5,704 bases of DNA from Bacillota bacterium (GTDB lineage Bacteria; Bacillota; Bacilli; Paenibacillales; Paenibacillaceae). Positions within the stretch are counted from its first letter, which is position 1; each line of letters opens with the position of its first letter. Shown piece by piece: positions 5,231 through 5,704 of the stretch. Below the pieces are notes generated by a model. It was not told the DNA's origin, ran no database searches, and saw nothing but the letters and a program-made list of their open reading frames with translations. Location: the NCBI GenBank assembly GCA_023386495.1, contig JAEWJS010000012.1:1-5704 (forward strand). The letters run 5' to 3'. A program made the position numbers and the translations under genes.

Positions 5231-5704
5231 TCACCTTGTGCCGACGTTCCGGTTCAGCGCCGCGAACTTCACGATGTACATGAATGACGTGACGAACGAG
5301 AATCCGATCGCCAGCCACAGCACGCCGATGCCGTAAGGCAGCTCCAAGAATATGAAGAGCAGCGCGACATAGAACAGCACCGTCGTCAACTTCCCCATCC
5401 AATTCGCCTGCACCGTCTTCTTCCCCTTAAAGTGAAAGAACGCCGACCCGGCAATCATGCCGAGATCTCTGAAGAACAGCAGCGCCGCCGCGCTCCAAGG
5501 GATAATGCCCGTGACGAGCAGCGACACGATGACCGCGATGAGCATCGATTTGTCAGCCAGCGGATCCAGCATGGCGCCGACGGCCGTCGTCAATCCGCGC
5601 GACCGCGCAATGTAGCCGTCGAGAATATCTGTCAGACCTGCGGCGGTAATGACGAGGAACGCCGATATCATATGCCCGTTCGCGAACACAATTATGTATA
5701 CAGG
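5231..5704 (-). CDS. CDP-alcohol phosphatidyltransferase, PgsA-like (5' end beyond right edge)
   Basis: Integral membrane enzyme that displaces CMP from a CDP-alcohol; the likeliest reaction is phosphatidylglycerophosphate formation from CDP-diacylglycerol and glycerol-3-phosphate. The frame is open from the window edge, giving 157 residues of a family usually about 180-195 long. The full family signature D-x2-DG-x2-AR-x8-G-x3-D-x3-D is present, from DILDGYIAR to MLDPLAD, with all four metal-binding aspartates. Several hydrophobic segments surround it (for example VFANGHMISAFLVIT, LIAVIVSLLVTGIIPW and LTTVLFYVALLFIFLEL). The first visible residues, PVYIIVFANG, match the end of the first membrane helix, so the true start lies outside; a GTG codon at 5689 is internal. 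The sequence differs from the B. subtilis PgsA I recall, so this may be a second paralogue, and cardiolipin or other head-group chemistry cannot be excluded. Confidence 0.88.
   Translation of the reverse strand, partial: PVYIIVFANGHMISAFLVITAAGLTDILDGYIARSRGLTTAVGAMLDPLADKSMLIAVIVSLLVTGIIPWSAAALLFFRDLGMIAGSAFFHFKGKKTVQANWMGKLTTVLFYVALLFIFLELPYGIGVLWLAIGFSFVTSFMYIVKFAALNRNVGTR

Noticed and set aside
5121..5402. Minus-strand open frame of 93 codons overlapping the end of the phosphatidyltransferase and the fabZ leader
   Set aside because: Out of frame with the phosphatidyltransferase for most of its length, no ribosome site of note, and composition of a shadow frame.

Overview
The window carries five genes, all read from the minus strand, so biological order runs from high to low coordinates: a CDP-alcohol phosphatidyltransferase (its start lies beyond the right edge), fabZ, a phosphohexomutase of the PgcA type, a large DUF5693-like membrane protein, and the first half of csaB (polysaccharide pyruvyltransferase, running off the left edge). 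Base composition is GC-rich, Shine-Dalgarno sites are strong (AAGGAG), and the FabZ, phosphohexomutase and CsaB sequences look Firmicute. A GC-rich member of the Paenibacillaceae (Paenibacillus, Cohnella or a relative) is the best guess. This is inferred from protein character and gene order, not from a search.

Right part (about 5085-5704): the phosphatidyltransferase ends at 5231. The 146-base gap before fabZ holds a stem-loop directly after the stop, a 28-bp inverted repeat, and an extended -10 promoter candidate for fabZ. Middle (4425-4652): between fabZ and the phosphohexomutase lies an imperfect palindrome of about 151 bp with matching ends. It overlaps the fabZ stop codon and is the least explained structure in the window. 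Left part (1-4424): phosphohexomutase, DUF5693 protein and csaB are tightly packed. The ribosome site of the DUF5693 gene includes part of the preceding stop codon, and csaB starts inside the DUF5693 gene.

Functionally, the right part is lipid metabolism (phospholipid head group and acyl-chain dehydration). The left three genes look like an envelope-polysaccharide unit: a hexose-phosphate mutase that can supply glucose-1-phosphate for nucleotide sugars, a membrane protein of unknown function with a large predicted outer domain, and CsaB, which in relatives adds pyruvate ketals to the secondary cell wall polymer that anchors SLH-domain proteins. The DUF5693 protein is the part of this system with no established job. 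No CRISPR array, tRNA, rRNA, transposase or phage gene is visible, and no gene appears broken.
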